Shown here piece by piece: positions 33,706 through 43,165 of a DNA stretch of 45,662 nt. Source of the DNA: UBA3496 sp964558115. GTDB taxonomy: Bacteria > UBA8248. Below the pieces are notes generated by a model that saw nothing but the letters and a program-made list of their open reading frames with translations, ran no database searches and had not been told where the DNA came from. The stretch's first letter is position 1; the number at the start of each line of letters is the position of its first letter. The stretch covers positions 1-45,662 of the forward strand of contig CAZLCI010000011.1 of NCBI GenBank assembly GCA_964558115.1, given 5' to 3'. The translations under genes and the position numbers were made by a program.

Positions 33706-34806
33706 TTAAGTCCCTGGATACAAATTTACTAACAGCGCACCATCTTCTCTCGCAACAAAGACATCATGTGCCTTTTGATAGTCTTTCAATGGGAAACTAT
33801 GAGTTATATAGGGTTTTACTTGTATCCTTTTATTCTTTATAAGCGAAATTACTTCATCTCCACAATTTGGATTAGCACGAACTCCTGTAATATCCATTTC
33901 TTCTAGTACGACTCTCTTCCAAGCCAAATCTGGAATGTTATCAGGAATTCCAGTAATAGCAATTCGAGCTCCTTTTCCTGCACAATCAACCGTCCATTTA
34001 AAACTTTCGGTAGTGCCAGCAGTTTCCAAAACTACTTGTGCTTTTTCTCCCCTAGTCAAATCATCAATTTTCTCAGGCACTCCACCCTCTCTATAATTTA
34101 CAACTTCAGCACCCTGTTCGGACAAAATATCTAATCTCTTTCCTCCACCAACTACTATAATTCTCCCGGCACCAAGTGCTTTTGCACATTCATAAGCGAA
34201 TACTCCAATTGGTCCAGAACCTAAAACAACTACAGTATCTCCTGGGTTTACAGAAGCTCTTTTCACTGTCCAAAGCCCACATCCAACAGGATCAACTGCA
34301 GATCCAAATTCAAAGGGAAACTCTTCCGGCATCCTATGTAAGGAACGAATATTATTGACTACATATTCTGCATAAGAACCCTGAGAGACATGTCCATATT
34401 GCCTATGACCTGTGGAATCTTTCCCATAATTAAGACATAAATTGTAACGACCTGTCAGACAAGACCGACAAGAACCGCAACCCGCATGACTGGTGCCTGC
34501 AACGTGGTCTCCAAGTTTGAAATTAGAAGCTTCTGTCATCGGTCCAAGTCCAACAATTTCTCCAGACCATTCATGTCCAAGAATAGCAGGAAATTTTCTA
34601 GGCCAACGAGGAAGATGACTTCCTTTTATGATCTCTATATCAGTCCCACAAATTGTCGTGCATTTAACATGAACAAGCACTTCAGAAGGACCAGGTATAG
34701 GAGTAGCAACTTCTTTAACTTGTAAATCTCCAGGAGCATTTAATATAACAGCTTCCATACTTTTATTAACTTTTTTATTGTAATGAACCTGATTAAGATC
34801 AGACAA
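33706..34806 (-). CDS. Zinc-dependent alcohol dehydrogenase (MDR family)
   Basis: A 366-residue medium-chain dehydrogenase. Catalytic zinc ligands are seen in TTICGTDIE and GHEWSGEIVG; the structural zinc site is GCGSCRSCLTGRYNLC with four Cys; the NAD fold begins VVLGSGPIGVFAYECAKALGA. It resembles threonine/sorbitol/alcohol dehydrogenases, and the substrate is unknown. The TTG start at 34806 is decided by AGGAGA 7 nt upstream; the internal ATG at 34758, closer to a typical MDR beginning, has no ribosome site. It is the first gene of the queF-hydroxylase-selenoprotein-monooxygenase operon. Confidence 0.9.
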   Translation of the reverse strand: MSDLNQVHYNKKVNKSMEAVILNAPGDLQVKEVATPIPGPSEVLVHVKCTTICGTDIEIIKGSHLPRWPRKFPAILGHEWSGEIVGLGPMTEASNFKLGDHVAGTSHAGCGSCRSCLTGRYNLCLNYGKDSTGHRQYGHVSQGSYAEYVVNNIRSLHRMPEEFPFEFGSAVDPVGCGLWTVKRASVNPGDTVVVLGSGPIGVFAYECAKALGAGRIIVVGGGKRLDILSEQGAEVVNYREGGVPEKIDDLTRGEKAQVVLETAGTTESFKWTVDCAGKGARIAITGIPDNIPDLAWKRVVLEEMDITGVRANPNCGDEVISLIKNKRIQVKPYITHSFPLKDYQKAHDVFVAREDGALLVNLYPGT

Positions 34807-34842
34807 AACAATCTCCTAAAATTAGAATAAGACAATTGTACA

Positions 34843-34887
34843 TTAAGTTAAATAAATACTCATAATACCAATTGTATTTAAACTTAA
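34843..34887. repeat. Imperfect A+T-rich inverted repeat after the RND gene
   Basis: TTAAGTTAAATA (34843-34854) and TATTTAAACTTAA (34875-34887) are inverted copies with one bulged base, around a 20-nt loop. They fill the gap between the end of the RND pump gene and the start of the Zn-dehydrogenase gene. It could be a weak terminator or an operator for the downstream operon; no T run follows. Confidence 0.4.
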
Positions 34888-34888
34888 A

Positions 34889-37800
34889 TTACTTTGTATG
34901 CGAATCAACTTTTTCACGTGGCAACCATTTACCCGTATATATCCACTTAAAAAAGATTGAAATATCATTACCAATTAGTGAAATGACTGGAACTAATATT
35001 AAGGTTATAAATGTAGCAAACAAGAGTCCAAAACAAAGACTTATAGCCATCGGAATTAGGAACTGTGCTTGAAAACTTTTTTCGAGTAACATTGGACCAA
35101 GTCCTGACGCAGTAGTCAAAGTTGTCAATACAATAGCTCTCCATCTAGAAATACCAGCATGTAGAAGAGCCTTCTCGTATGTAAATCCTTCTTTTAGAAA
35201 TCTATTTACGAAGTCCAAAAAAACTAGAGAATCATTTACAACAACACCAGATAAAGCAACTATACCCATAAGACTTAAAATTGAAATGTCGTAACCCATA
35301 ATTACGTGACCAGCGACAGCTCCAACAAAACCAAAAGGAATAGCACTCATTACAACAATAGGTTGAAAGTAACTTCTAAATAATAATGAAAGAATCGCAT
35401 AAATAACGAGAGAAGCAAAAATAAATCCTCTTCCTAAACTACTAATCGACTCTCTAGATTCTCTGGCTTGACCTTCAAACTGGAAACGGACATCGGGAAA
35501 ACGAGATTCTAATTTTGGCAAAATGCTTCTTTTTAGATTTGAAATTATTTCAGAGGGATTCGCAACTTCATCATTCACTTCTCCACTTACTGTAATAAAA
35601 CGCTTTTTATCAACTCTCTTAATTTCATCTAATCCTCTTACAATGTTAATTTTCGCAACTTCATAGAAAGGGATTTCCGAACCTGTTTTAGTTTTGATCC
35701 TTATATTTTCAATATCTGAAATAGCATTTCGTTCTTTTCTAGGATATCTAAGTTTTACTTTGACCTCATCATTCCCTCTTTGAATTCTAATTACCTGAAG
35801 TCCAAAAAAGCGTGAGCGTATTTGTCTAGCCAAATCATCTAAATTCAATCCCAACACTCTAGCTTGAGGTTTCAATAGTGTTTGAATTTCCATTTTCCCG
35901 GGTCTAAAATCATCTTCGATGTCAAATACTCCAGAATATTTCAATAATTCTTCTTTTAGAATATTTGAAACATCTCTTAATTGAGTAAGATCTTTCCCTG
36001 AAATGCCTATTTCTATAGGTTTCCCTCCTGGTGGTCTCCCACCTGATCTTCCATATACAAGACTAACAACGCCAGGGATCTCTCCTGTTCTCTTTCTCCA
36101 ATCATTTATTATCTCTGAACTATTAATCCCTCTCTGTTCTGAAGGAAGCATTTCTACTATTAGATGTGCAGCATGTGAACCCTTTACTCCATATCTATTA
36201 GGAACAATTTGTTCTCCCAAGATCGTAAAAACCTGTTTGACTACTTTTTTTCCAGTTTGTTTTTCAAAATTTTCACTAGAATCCATAATTGCTTTTTCTA
36301 ATACTTTCATTGCTTTTGAAGTTTGTTCTATAGGAGTACCTCTTTGAAATAGTAATTTGGCTTGGATCCAATCAGAGTCAAAGTTTGGAAAAAAATAAAA
36401 ACGAATATGTCCACCTAAAACCAATCCCACCGTTAAAAGTAGGACCGCAAGACCTGAAGATAAAACAAAATATCTTGCTTTCAAAGAAAAAATGAGTAAC
36501 GGTCTGTAAATCTTATGTATTAAAAAATAAATCGTACGTTCTACATGATTTCGAATTCTACTTCCAAAGGTTCCTGGTCTAGGTAATTTCACCCAGTTTG
36601 CAAGGTGATTAGGAAGAATAAAAAATGCCTCTATAACTGAAGCGATAAGTGCAGCAATAACTGCAATTGGTATAATTTCCATAAATTTTCCCATGGTCCC
36701 GGTAACCATCATAAGAGGTACAAAAGCAACAATAGTAGTGGTAACTGTTGCAAAAACAGGGAACGCAACTTCCTTTGTCCCGTTAATAGAGGCATCAATA
36801 AAATTTTCTCCTTTTTGCATATGAGAGAAAATATTCTCTGCAATCACTATTGCGTCATCAACCAAAATTCCAAGAACCATAATAAACGCAAACATAGAAA
36901 TCATATTCAAAGTCCCACCTACAAAGGTTATAAAACCTAATGCGGTCATGAGCGCAACAGGCAATCCCATAGCAACCCAAAAAGATAGGCGTATATTTAA
37001 AAATAACCATAAAGACAAGAAAACAAGAATAAGACCCGTTCTACCATTTCTAAGCAATAGACTTAGTCTGTCTTGAATCATACGTGAAGTATCACCCCAA
37101 TAATTCAGATCTAATCCATTTGATAGTATTGTTTTTTTCTTTTCTACATATTTTTTTACAATCTCTGATATCTGCAATGCATCTTCATCCTCAGTTCTAT
37201 AAATACTAATCAAGGATGCGGGTTTACCATTAAATCTTCCAGATGTATCCATTTCATCAAAACTATCGATAACAGTTGCCACATCACCAAGTCTTAGAAT
37301 AGTTCCATCTTTCTTAACCAAAAGCTCTAATTTTTCAAATTCTAATCCAGTATATAATTTCCCAACTGTTCGAATTCTTATTCTATTCTGCTTTGAACGT
37401 ATATCACCACCAGTAAGTTCTAGGACATTTTTTTTGATAATTTCTGAAAGTTTTGTAAATGTTAAGTTATATCTTCTTAAGTTTTCTTCAGAAACCTCAA
37501 TGGATATCTCCCAGTTACGAAGACCACCAACCACCACCCTAGAAATACCATTTAAAAGTAATAGTTCATCTTTAATTTCTTGTGACTTTCTCTTCAAAAC
37601 TGATTCACTCACATTGCCAAATAAAGAAACATGAATTACCTGATGCATCTGCTTCACTTCTGTAATAATTGGTCTTTCAACATCTTCAGGAAATGTATTA
37701 ATCCTATTTACTTGATCTTTGACATCTTCCATAACTTTTGAAGGGGTTTTCCAAGATTCAACTTGGACAACTGTGGAACATCGACTCTCTAATGCTAATG

Positions 37801-38047
37801 ATGTAATTTTTTTAATGCCCTCTACTTTTGACAATGATTCTTCTACTTTTATACAAATACCTTTTTCTACTTCTTCAGGACTTGAACCATCCCAATTAAC
37901 ATCTACACGTATTCTATCAAGAGAGAATTGAGGAATAAGTTCACTTCTAATATTCCATAATGAAAACAGACCAAAAATGATTAAGATAATCATCAAAAGA
38001 TTTGAAAAAACAGAATTTCTTGCAGACCATGAAATAAGATTACTCAT
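34889..38047 (-). CDS. RND-family efflux pump, inner-membrane permease (AcrB/MdtB-like)
   Basis: A 1052-residue proton-driven exporter. It starts with a transmembrane helix followed by a large periplasmic loop, and two repeats of about six helices can be traced. GILVDDAIVIAENIFSHM (about residue 395) carries the paired Asp of the proton relay in TM4. LIPQFSLDRIRVDVNWDGSSPEEVEKGI at the N terminus and SLLFRSYFQPIVVMSAIPFGFVGAV in the second half are typical of the heavier, less drug-specific AcrB-like group. The ATG lies 1 nt after the fusion-protein stop. No outer-membrane channel gene is adjacent. Confidence 0.95.
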   Translation of the reverse strand: MSNLISWSARNSVFSNLLMIILIIFGLFSLWNIRSELIPQFSLDRIRVDVNWDGSSPEEVEKGICIKVEESLSKVEGIKKITSLALESRCSTVVQVESWKTPSKVMEDVKDQVNRINTFPEDVERPIITEVKQMHQVIHVSLFGNVSESVLKRKSQEIKDELLLLNGISRVVVGGLRNWEISIEVSEENLRRYNLTFTKLSEIIKKNVLELTGGDIRSKQNRIRIRTVGKLYTGLEFEKLELLVKKDGTILRLGDVATVIDSFDEMDTSGRFNGKPASLISIYRTEDEDALQISEIVKKYVEKKKTILSNGLDLNYWGDTSRMIQDRLSLLLRNGRTGLILVFLSLWLFLNIRLSFWVAMGLPVALMTALGFITFVGGTLNMISMFAFIMVLGILVDDAIVIAENIFSHMQKGENFIDASINGTKEVAFPVFATVTTTIVAFVPLMMVTGTMGKFMEIIPIAVIAALIASVIEAFFILPNHLANWVKLPRPGTFGSRIRNHVERTIYFLIHKIYRPLLIFSLKARYFVLSSGLAVLLLTVGLVLGGHIRFYFFPNFDSDWIQAKLLFQRGTPIEQTSKAMKVLEKAIMDSSENFEKQTGKKVVKQVFTILGEQIVPNRYGVKGSHAAHLIVEMLPSEQRGINSSEIINDWRKRTGEIPGVVSLVYGRSGGRPPGGKPIEIGISGKDLTQLRDVSNILKEELLKYSGVFDIEDDFRPGKMEIQTLLKPQARVLGLNLDDLARQIRSRFFGLQVIRIQRGNDEVKVKLRYPRKERNAISDIENIRIKTKTGSEIPFYEVAKINIVRGLDEIKRVDKKRFITVSGEVNDEVANPSEIISNLKRSILPKLESRFPDVRFQFEGQARESRESISSLGRGFIFASLVIYAILSLLFRSYFQPIVVMSAIPFGFVGAVAGHVIMGYDISILSLMGIVALSGVVVNDSLVFLDFVNRFLKEGFTYEKALLHAGISRWRAIVLTTLTTASGLGPMLLEKSFQAQFLIPMAISLCFGLLFATFITLILVPVISLIGNDISIFFKWIYTGKWLPREKVDSHTK

Positions 38048-38048
38048 C

Positions 38049-39392
38049 TCACGGATTCCTTATACTTGTATCAGAAACTATTTTTCTTAATTTCATTCCG
38101 TCCACGGCATCTGGTAATGGAGAAGTAATCACTTTGTCTCCATCTTTAAGACCATTTTTTACGAACACATAATTCATCGTTTTTCTTAAAATATCTATTT
38201 TTCTAATATTTAATTTTGAATTTTCATAAAGAAAAACAGTATCAGTTATTTTTCCTTTCTTAGAAGTACTCTTTACTGAAAAACGTGGAAGGGCAAAAAC
38301 ACCGGGAACTGAAATACCTTTAATTCTTATAGAAACAAACATTCCTACTGTTAAAGGAGTATTTTGACGACTAGACAAAATTTCAGATGGATTTATTGCT
38401 TCCACAATTATAGAAAGGGTTCGAGTTGAACTATCAAGGCCTGAATCTACTCTTGAAACTTTGCCATTCCACTGTAAAGATTTTCCAAATTTATTCCACT
38501 TTATTTCTGCTAAAGGATAAACCCTTTTATCATTTTTTCTAGATAGTTCTAATTTCCTAAAACGCAATTCAGGAAAAACCCAACGAGCTTCTTCTACCGG
38601 TATAGAAACCGGAATTTCTACTGAAGAAATCTCATATATTTTTCCATATGCATTCCCTTGTTGTAAATAATCACCTACTTCTACTTTCGCTAAGCTAACT
38701 CTAGAATCAAAAGGTGCATAAAACTTAGCTTTCTTCAAATCTATCAATGATCTATCTAATTCAACCTTAACAATTTCTATAGATTTTTTTTTCTGTTCTA
38801 ATTGAGATGGAATTAAGGCTAAACTATTTTTTACAGATTGAACTACTCTCTCTTGCCTTAAATAAGATTCCACCACTCTTTCATATTCTTGTTGAGAAAT
38901 TACTTGTTTTTGCCTTATTTCTTTCTTTCTATCTAATTCTTTCTTAATTACATCTAAATGTTTAGTAGCAATATTAAGTTCCGCCTGAAAATTACTTTTT
39001 GATTGTGCTAAATTCTTTATGTCAGATTTTAATTTCTCAATCTCTGCTTTCTTTTGCCTAACAGAAAGACTGTAACTAACAGGATCAACCTCAAAGAGCA
39101 AATCTCCCTTTTTAACAAAATCCCCGTTTCTAAATTTCTTAGAGCAAAAAACTACTCTTCCGGATACTTCAGGAATTATATTTATTTCAGTTTTAGGTTT
39201 TACTGTTCCATAACCCGAAACCCAAAAAGTTGTGTCTTTCTTTCGGACCTCAATTGTCTTAACCAATCGTCCAATAATCTCAGAATTCTTTTTTTTAGGA
39301 ATTGGTTCATTTTCAATGAGTTTTTTGAACAAGAAAAAAGAACTTGCTAAAACTATTAAAGAACCTAATAGAAACCATTTTTGCCTACTCAT
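38049..39392 (-). CDS. RND efflux periplasmic adaptor (membrane fusion protein)
   Basis: A 447-residue HlyD/AcrA-type adaptor. The N-terminal anchor is at about residues 6-24, followed by the lipoyl half-motif PEVSGRVVFCSKKFRNGDFVKKGDLLFEVD. A long coiled-coil hairpin follows, rich in Lys, Glu and Gln (about 105-215), then the second half-lipoyl piece FYAPFDSRVSLAKVEVGDYLQQG and beta-barrel regions. It links the RND permease to an outer-membrane channel across the periplasm. GGAGGT precedes the ATG. The gene order, adaptor then pump on the same strand, is standard. Confidence 0.93.
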   Translation of the reverse strand: MSRQKWFLLGSLIVLASSFFLFKKLIENEPIPKKKNSEIIGRLVKTIEVRKKDTTFWVSGYGTVKPKTEINIIPEVSGRVVFCSKKFRNGDFVKKGDLLFEVDPVSYSLSVRQKKAEIEKLKSDIKNLAQSKSNFQAELNIATKHLDVIKKELDRKKEIRQKQVISQQEYERVVESYLRQERVVQSVKNSLALIPSQLEQKKKSIEIVKVELDRSLIDLKKAKFYAPFDSRVSLAKVEVGDYLQQGNAYGKIYEISSVEIPVSIPVEEARWVFPELRFRKLELSRKNDKRVYPLAEIKWNKFGKSLQWNGKVSRVDSGLDSSTRTLSIIVEAINPSEILSSRQNTPLTVGMFVSIRIKGISVPGVFALPRFSVKSTSKKGKITDTVFLYENSKLNIRKIDILRKTMNYVFVKNGLKDGDKVITSPLPDAVDGMKLRKIVSDTSIRNP

Positions 39393-39500
39393 TTAACCTC
39401 CGAAATACTCCTAAATAGTTGAATTCAAAAATGAAATTTCAACATAAAATTAATAGCAGACTTTAGATATATTTGAAACAGAAAATATAGAAATGAAATT

Positions 39501-40484
39501 TTAGATTTTTACACCCAGAACTTTTTTGCATGCATCTACTATATTACCTGAATTTGGAAGAACAAAATCTTCAAGCGAAGGTTCGAAGGGTATAGGAGCA
39601 TTTAAAGCTGCAACCCTTTCAATAGGAGCATCTAGATAATCAAACGCTTCCTCCTGTATCGACGCGGAAATTTCAGACCCAACACCACTACGTAAATGTC
39701 CTTCTTCTACTATCACACATCGATTAGTTTTTCTTACAGATTCAGCAATAGTTGCTACATCAAGTGGAGCAATTGTTCGGGGATCAACTATTTCTACATT
39801 AATCCCTTCATCTTCTAAAATATCAGCGGCAGCTAAACAATTCTGTACCTGATAGCCAATTCCTATCAAAGTTACATCTGTACCCGAACGTTTAATAGAA
39901 GCTTGTCCAAAAGGGACTAGATGTTCTCCTTCGGGAACTTCTCCTTTTAGCTTATAGATCATCTTATGTTCTACAAATAAAACTGGATTATCATCTCGTA
40001 TAGCCGATTTCATCAGGCCCTTTGCATCTGCTGGATCACTCGGTACAGCAACCTTAATACCTGGAATCTGCATAAACCAAGCTTCCAAACATTGACTATG
40101 AGTTGAACCATATTGAACACCACCACCACTTGGTGTTCTAACTACAAGAGGAACACTTAACTGTCCACCAAGCATATAACGAAGCTTTGCCGCTTGATTT
40201 ACTAAGGGATCCATAGCTAACATGATAAAATCCATAAACATGATTTCTATAATGGGCCTATAACCAGCCATTGCAGCTCCAACTCCAGCACCAACTATAC
40301 CTAATTCACTTATTGGAGTATCACGAACTCGATCCTTCCCAAAGCGATCCATAAGACCCTTAGAAACACCAAACACATAAGCTAATTCTACATCCTCTCC
40401 CATTACTATTACTTTTTCATTCGCTTCCATTTCTTCAAAATGGGCTTCGTTGAGTGCATCAACAAAAGTCATCTGTTTATTCAT
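39501..40484 (-). CDS. pdhB: Pyruvate (or acetoin) dehydrogenase E1 component, beta subunit
   Basis: A 327-residue transketolase-like beta chain. Hallmarks are FVDALNEAHFEEMEANEKVIVMGEDVELAYVFGVSKGL, the RVRDTPISELGIVGAGVGAAMAGYRPIIEIMFMDF segment that binds the thiamine diphosphate pyrimidine, GGQLSVPLVVRTPSGGG, and EEGHLRSGVGSEI. With E1 alpha it decarboxylates a 2-oxoacid and acetylates the lipoyl arm of E2. GGAGA lies 6 nt before the ATG. No E2 gene follows on this strand, where the RND cluster begins, so acetoin dehydrogenase remains possible. Confidence 0.92.
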   Translation of the reverse strand: MNKQMTFVDALNEAHFEEMEANEKVIVMGEDVELAYVFGVSKGLMDRFGKDRVRDTPISELGIVGAGVGAAMAGYRPIIEIMFMDFIMLAMDPLVNQAAKLRYMLGGQLSVPLVVRTPSGGGVQYGSTHSQCLEAWFMQIPGIKVAVPSDPADAKGLMKSAIRDDNPVLFVEHKMIYKLKGEVPEGEHLVPFGQASIKRSGTDVTLIGIGYQVQNCLAAADILEDEGINVEIVDPRTIAPLDVATIAESVRKTNRCVIVEEGHLRSGVGSEISASIQEEAFDYLDAPIERVAALNAPIPFEPSLEDFVLPNSGNIVDACKKVLGVKI

Positions 40485-40514
40485 TCAAAATCTCCGTTTA
40501 AAAAACTAAATAAA

Positions 40515-41507
40515 TCAAGCAAAAACATCTTCCAATGCAGACTCTAATGTTGCTACAGGACTAGATTCACAAAATTTCATAGCTTCATCCATTTCTTTTT
40601 TTACAGCATCTAAATGTGTTTTCTTCTGAGCTTTGGTTAAGGACAATAATTTCTCAACAAGCAGAAGAGGATCTCTTTTGCGCCATTCATCAACCTCTTC
40701 TTTAGTCCTGTAAGGTCCAAATTGAGGATCTCCCCTTGAATGTCCAAAAAATCGATATGTCTTTCCTTCAATAAGTGTAGGACCTTCTCCATTTCTAGCT
40801 CTTTGAACGGCCTCTGCAGTTGCTTCATACACCGAAACAACATCCATGCCATCTATAGTTATTCCTGGAGCATTATATCCTTGTGATCTAACACTTATAT
40901 CAGATACAGAAGTTGAACGGTCTACATGATAAGACACAGCATAATGATTATTCTCACAAAAGAATATCACTGGAAGTTTCCAAATAGCACATAAATTCAT
41001 AGATTCATGAAAACTACCTTGGTTTGAAGCGCCATCACCAAAAAAAACAACTACCACTCTTCCTTTTCCCTCTAATTGATATGCTAATCCCAGTCCGGCA
41101 GCCATAGGCATGTTTGCACCCACAACGGAATGCGCACCATAATGACCTTTTGAAATGTCTGCAATATGCATGGAGCCACCTTTCCCCCTGCATAATCCTG
41201 TAGATTTTCCTAACATTTCAGCCATCATTTCTCTCAAACGTGTGCCTTTTGCAATCGAATGACCATGACCTCTGTGTGTAGTAAGAATTGCATCGTCTTT
41301 ATTGAGAGCAGAACAAACACCCACAGAACAAGCTTCTTGTCCAATACAAACGTGAACTGCTCCTTTAATATCACCACTCATAAACAAGTCATCTGTCTTT
41401 TCTTCAAATTTTCTGATTAAAAGCATAGTACGATACATTTTATTTATTTCTCTTTTGTTCAGAGACTTACTAGTCGCTTTTGTTTTTTTTCTAGTTCTAG
41501 ATACCAA
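40515..41507 (-). CDS. pdhA: Pyruvate (or acetoin) dehydrogenase E1 component, alpha subunit
   Basis: A 330-residue thiamine diphosphate enzyme subunit. LLIRKFEEKTDDLFMSGDIKGAVHVCIGQEA opens the domain, HRGHGHSIAKG is the active-site loop, and GDGASNQGSFHESMNLCAIWKLPVIFFCENN is the thiamine diphosphate motif (GDG to NN). YRFFGHSRGDPQFGPYRTKEEVDEW holds the phosphorylation-loop counterpart. The TTG start at 41507 is decided by GGAGGA 6 nt upstream. The first 20 residues are Lys/Arg-rich. It lies 30 nt before the beta subunit; lpdA at 23.9-25.2 kb is a candidate E3. Confidence 0.93.
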   Translation of the reverse strand: MVSRTRKKTKATSKSLNKREINKMYRTMLLIRKFEEKTDDLFMSGDIKGAVHVCIGQEACSVGVCSALNKDDAILTTHRGHGHSIAKGTRLREMMAEMLGKSTGLCRGKGGSMHIADISKGHYGAHSVVGANMPMAAGLGLAYQLEGKGRVVVVFFGDGASNQGSFHESMNLCAIWKLPVIFFCENNHYAVSYHVDRSTSVSDISVRSQGYNAPGITIDGMDVVSVYEATAEAVQRARNGEGPTLIEGKTYRFFGHSRGDPQFGPYRTKEEVDEWRKRDPLLLVEKLLSLTKAQKKTHLDAVKKEMDEAMKFCESSPVATLESALEDVFA

Positions 41508-41703
41508 TCAACTTCCTCCGAAATATTAATGAAAATGTAATATCCAATATGAATACCATAGGAACAGTTAAGGTTACAAATAAATAAAAATTTAAAAATC
41601 TTTTCAAAAAACAATTTCAAAAACATACTTAAAAAACAAGTACTTTTAAGATACATAGTTAAATATTGGACTTAATTCCTAGTAGAAATAAAAAATAAAA
41701 GAT

Positions 41704-42390
41704 TTAAAATTTCTTTAAAACATTATATTTTAAGAACAATTCATTATTTTTTTTTTCGAATTTCTCTAATTCTAAATTAACAAAATCAGGACCTAAAAAA
41801 CCCTTGCCATCTAAAATGGTAGGAGAATTTGCTCCTCCAGCCAAAAATGGAGTTACCGTAATGTGAAGAGAGTCAACAAGATTTTCCTTAATAAAACTCC
41901 AATGTATTGTTCCTCCACCCTCCAATAATACTTTACGAAAATTTCTTTTCTTCAAAAATTCTAAAATAGAAGATGGAGATACCTCCTCAGTAGGAAAAAC
42001 TATAACTTCAGCCTGACCTTCAGAAAAATTTCTTGTCTTTTCCTCCCCATTTATTCCAGTAAAAATAAACTGAACAAGTTCACTTGCGAACCAATTACAT
42101 CTCTTAGGAATATTACCGGTTCTTGTTATAACACCACTAGCGGGTTGAGAAGACTTGCCTTGTTCTAAACGATGATGAATAAACTCTTGTTCTCTAACCT
42201 TTGCAGTACAATTAGCAATTCTAAGAGTTTCTGCCCCCCAAATGATAATATCTGACTCTGCTCTTAGACGATCCATTTCTTGACGATCTTCCTTACTTCC
42301 AAAACTAAAATTTGAACCATCATAGCTTGCAATTTTTCCATCTAAAGTCATGGCCATATTAATTGTGACAGACAAATTGGAAGAATTCAT
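41704..42390 (-). CDS. RibD C-terminal/dihydrofolate reductase-like reductase
   Basis: A 228-residue stand-alone reductase domain. SVTINMAMTLDGKIA is the family beginning, followed by EDRQEMDRLRAESDIIIWGAETLR, VLLEGGGTIHWSFI (nucleotide-binding GGG) and LHITVTPFLAGGANSPTILDG. The same fold reduces the pyrimidine intermediate of riboflavin synthesis when fused to a deaminase, or occurs as archaeal-type RibD. Here the deaminase is missing, so the substrate is open. AGGAGGT 7 nt before the ATG fixes the start. It diverges from the metallo-hydrolase gene. Confidence 0.87.
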   Translation of the reverse strand: MNSSNLSVTINMAMTLDGKIASYDGSNFSFGSKEDRQEMDRLRAESDIIIWGAETLRIANCTAKVREQEFIHHRLEQGKSSQPASGVITRTGNIPKRCNWFASELVQFIFTGINGEEKTRNFSEGQAEVIVFPTEEVSPSSILEFLKKRNFRKVLLEGGGTIHWSFIKENLVDSLHITVTPFLAGGANSPTILDGKGFLGPDFVNLELEKFEKKNNELFLKYNVLKKF

Positions 42391-42495
42391 TCAATAAACC
42401 TCCTGGAAAACATTGGAAACTACTATTTGATCTTAAATAGATAAATCTTCTAATATAATTAATATTTTAACTATGTCGGAAGAAAGGGGAAAGTG
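42391..42495. other. Divergent intergenic region between RibD-like and hydrolase genes
   Basis: About 105 bp of A+T-rich sequence between two divergent genes. It holds the AGGAGGT ribosome site of the RibD-like gene on the minus strand and the AAGGGGA site of the hydrolase on the plus strand. No clear promoter boxes were recognised. Confidence 0.35.
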
Positions 42496-43143
42496 TTGAA
42501 CAATCTAAATCAAAATTTCGATACAGAGACTATTAACTTTCAAAAATTAAATTTAGGACCTTATAGTAATAATGTATATATTTTAACATGCAAAAAAAGT
42601 AAAAAGTCGATCATTATTGATACATCACACTCCAGTCAAGAAATATTATCTGCATGCAAAGGAACAGAAGTTCAATTCATCCTTCAAACTCATTGTCATG
42701 GAGATCATATTGACGCTTTAGATGAAATCAGAGAAATAACTGGAGTCCCGCTTGGACTTCACAAAAAAGATAAAGAAGAATTTGGCATTTCTGCAGATTT
42801 TGAATTAAAAGATGGAGAATTTGTTAAATTTGGAGATGTATCTATAAAATGTATACATACTCCGGGACACTCAAAAGGGATGACAATGTTTTACTTTACT
42901 GGACACTGTATTTGTGGAGATACTATTTTCCCAGGAGGACCCGGAAAAACTTGGTCCCATGAACAACTTCTTCAGCTTTTGAAATCGATCAAGGAAAAGG
43001 TTTTAAAACTACCTAAGGAAACGATTTTGTATCCCGGACATGGTGAAAATACAACAGTAGCAGAGAGCGAAATTTTAGTTTCTAAATACGAGTTGAATGG
43101 AAACCCTAAGAAAGAAGACTTTGGCGATATTACTTGGGAATAA
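42496..43143 (+). CDS. Metallo-beta-lactamase-fold hydrolase (glyoxalase II-like)
   Basis: A binuclear-metal hydrolase of about 215 residues. The metal motif is THCHGDHID (HxHxDH), followed by HTPGHSKGM, GDTIFPGGPGKTWS and YPGHGENT, all in family order. NVYILTCKKSKKSIIIDTS is the usual opening strand pair. Known relatives hydrolyse glutathione thioesters or persulfides; the substrate here is not assigned. The GTG at 42493 is only 2 nt from GGGGA, whereas TTG at 42496 is 5 nt away and therefore preferred. The VOC gene follows after 22 nt and probably shares a transcript. Confidence 0.9.
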   Translation: MNNLNQNFDTETINFQKLNLGPYSNNVYILTCKKSKKSIIIDTSHSSQEILSACKGTEVQFILQTHCHGDHIDALDEIREITGVPLGLHKKDKEEFGISADFELKDGEFVKFGDVSIKCIHTPGHSKGMTMFYFTGHCICGDTIFPGGPGKTWSHEQLLQLLKSIKEKVLKLPKETILYPGHGENTTVAESEILVSKYELNGNPKKEDFGDITWE

Positions 43144-43165
43144 CTTTTTATAATAAGGGAAAATT

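Noticed and set aside
41459..41656. 65-residue minus-strand open frame upstream of and overlapping pdhA
   Set aside because: Low-complexity, Phe/Ile/Lys-rich translation of A+T-rich spacer; it overlaps the well-supported pdhA start and has no ribosome site.
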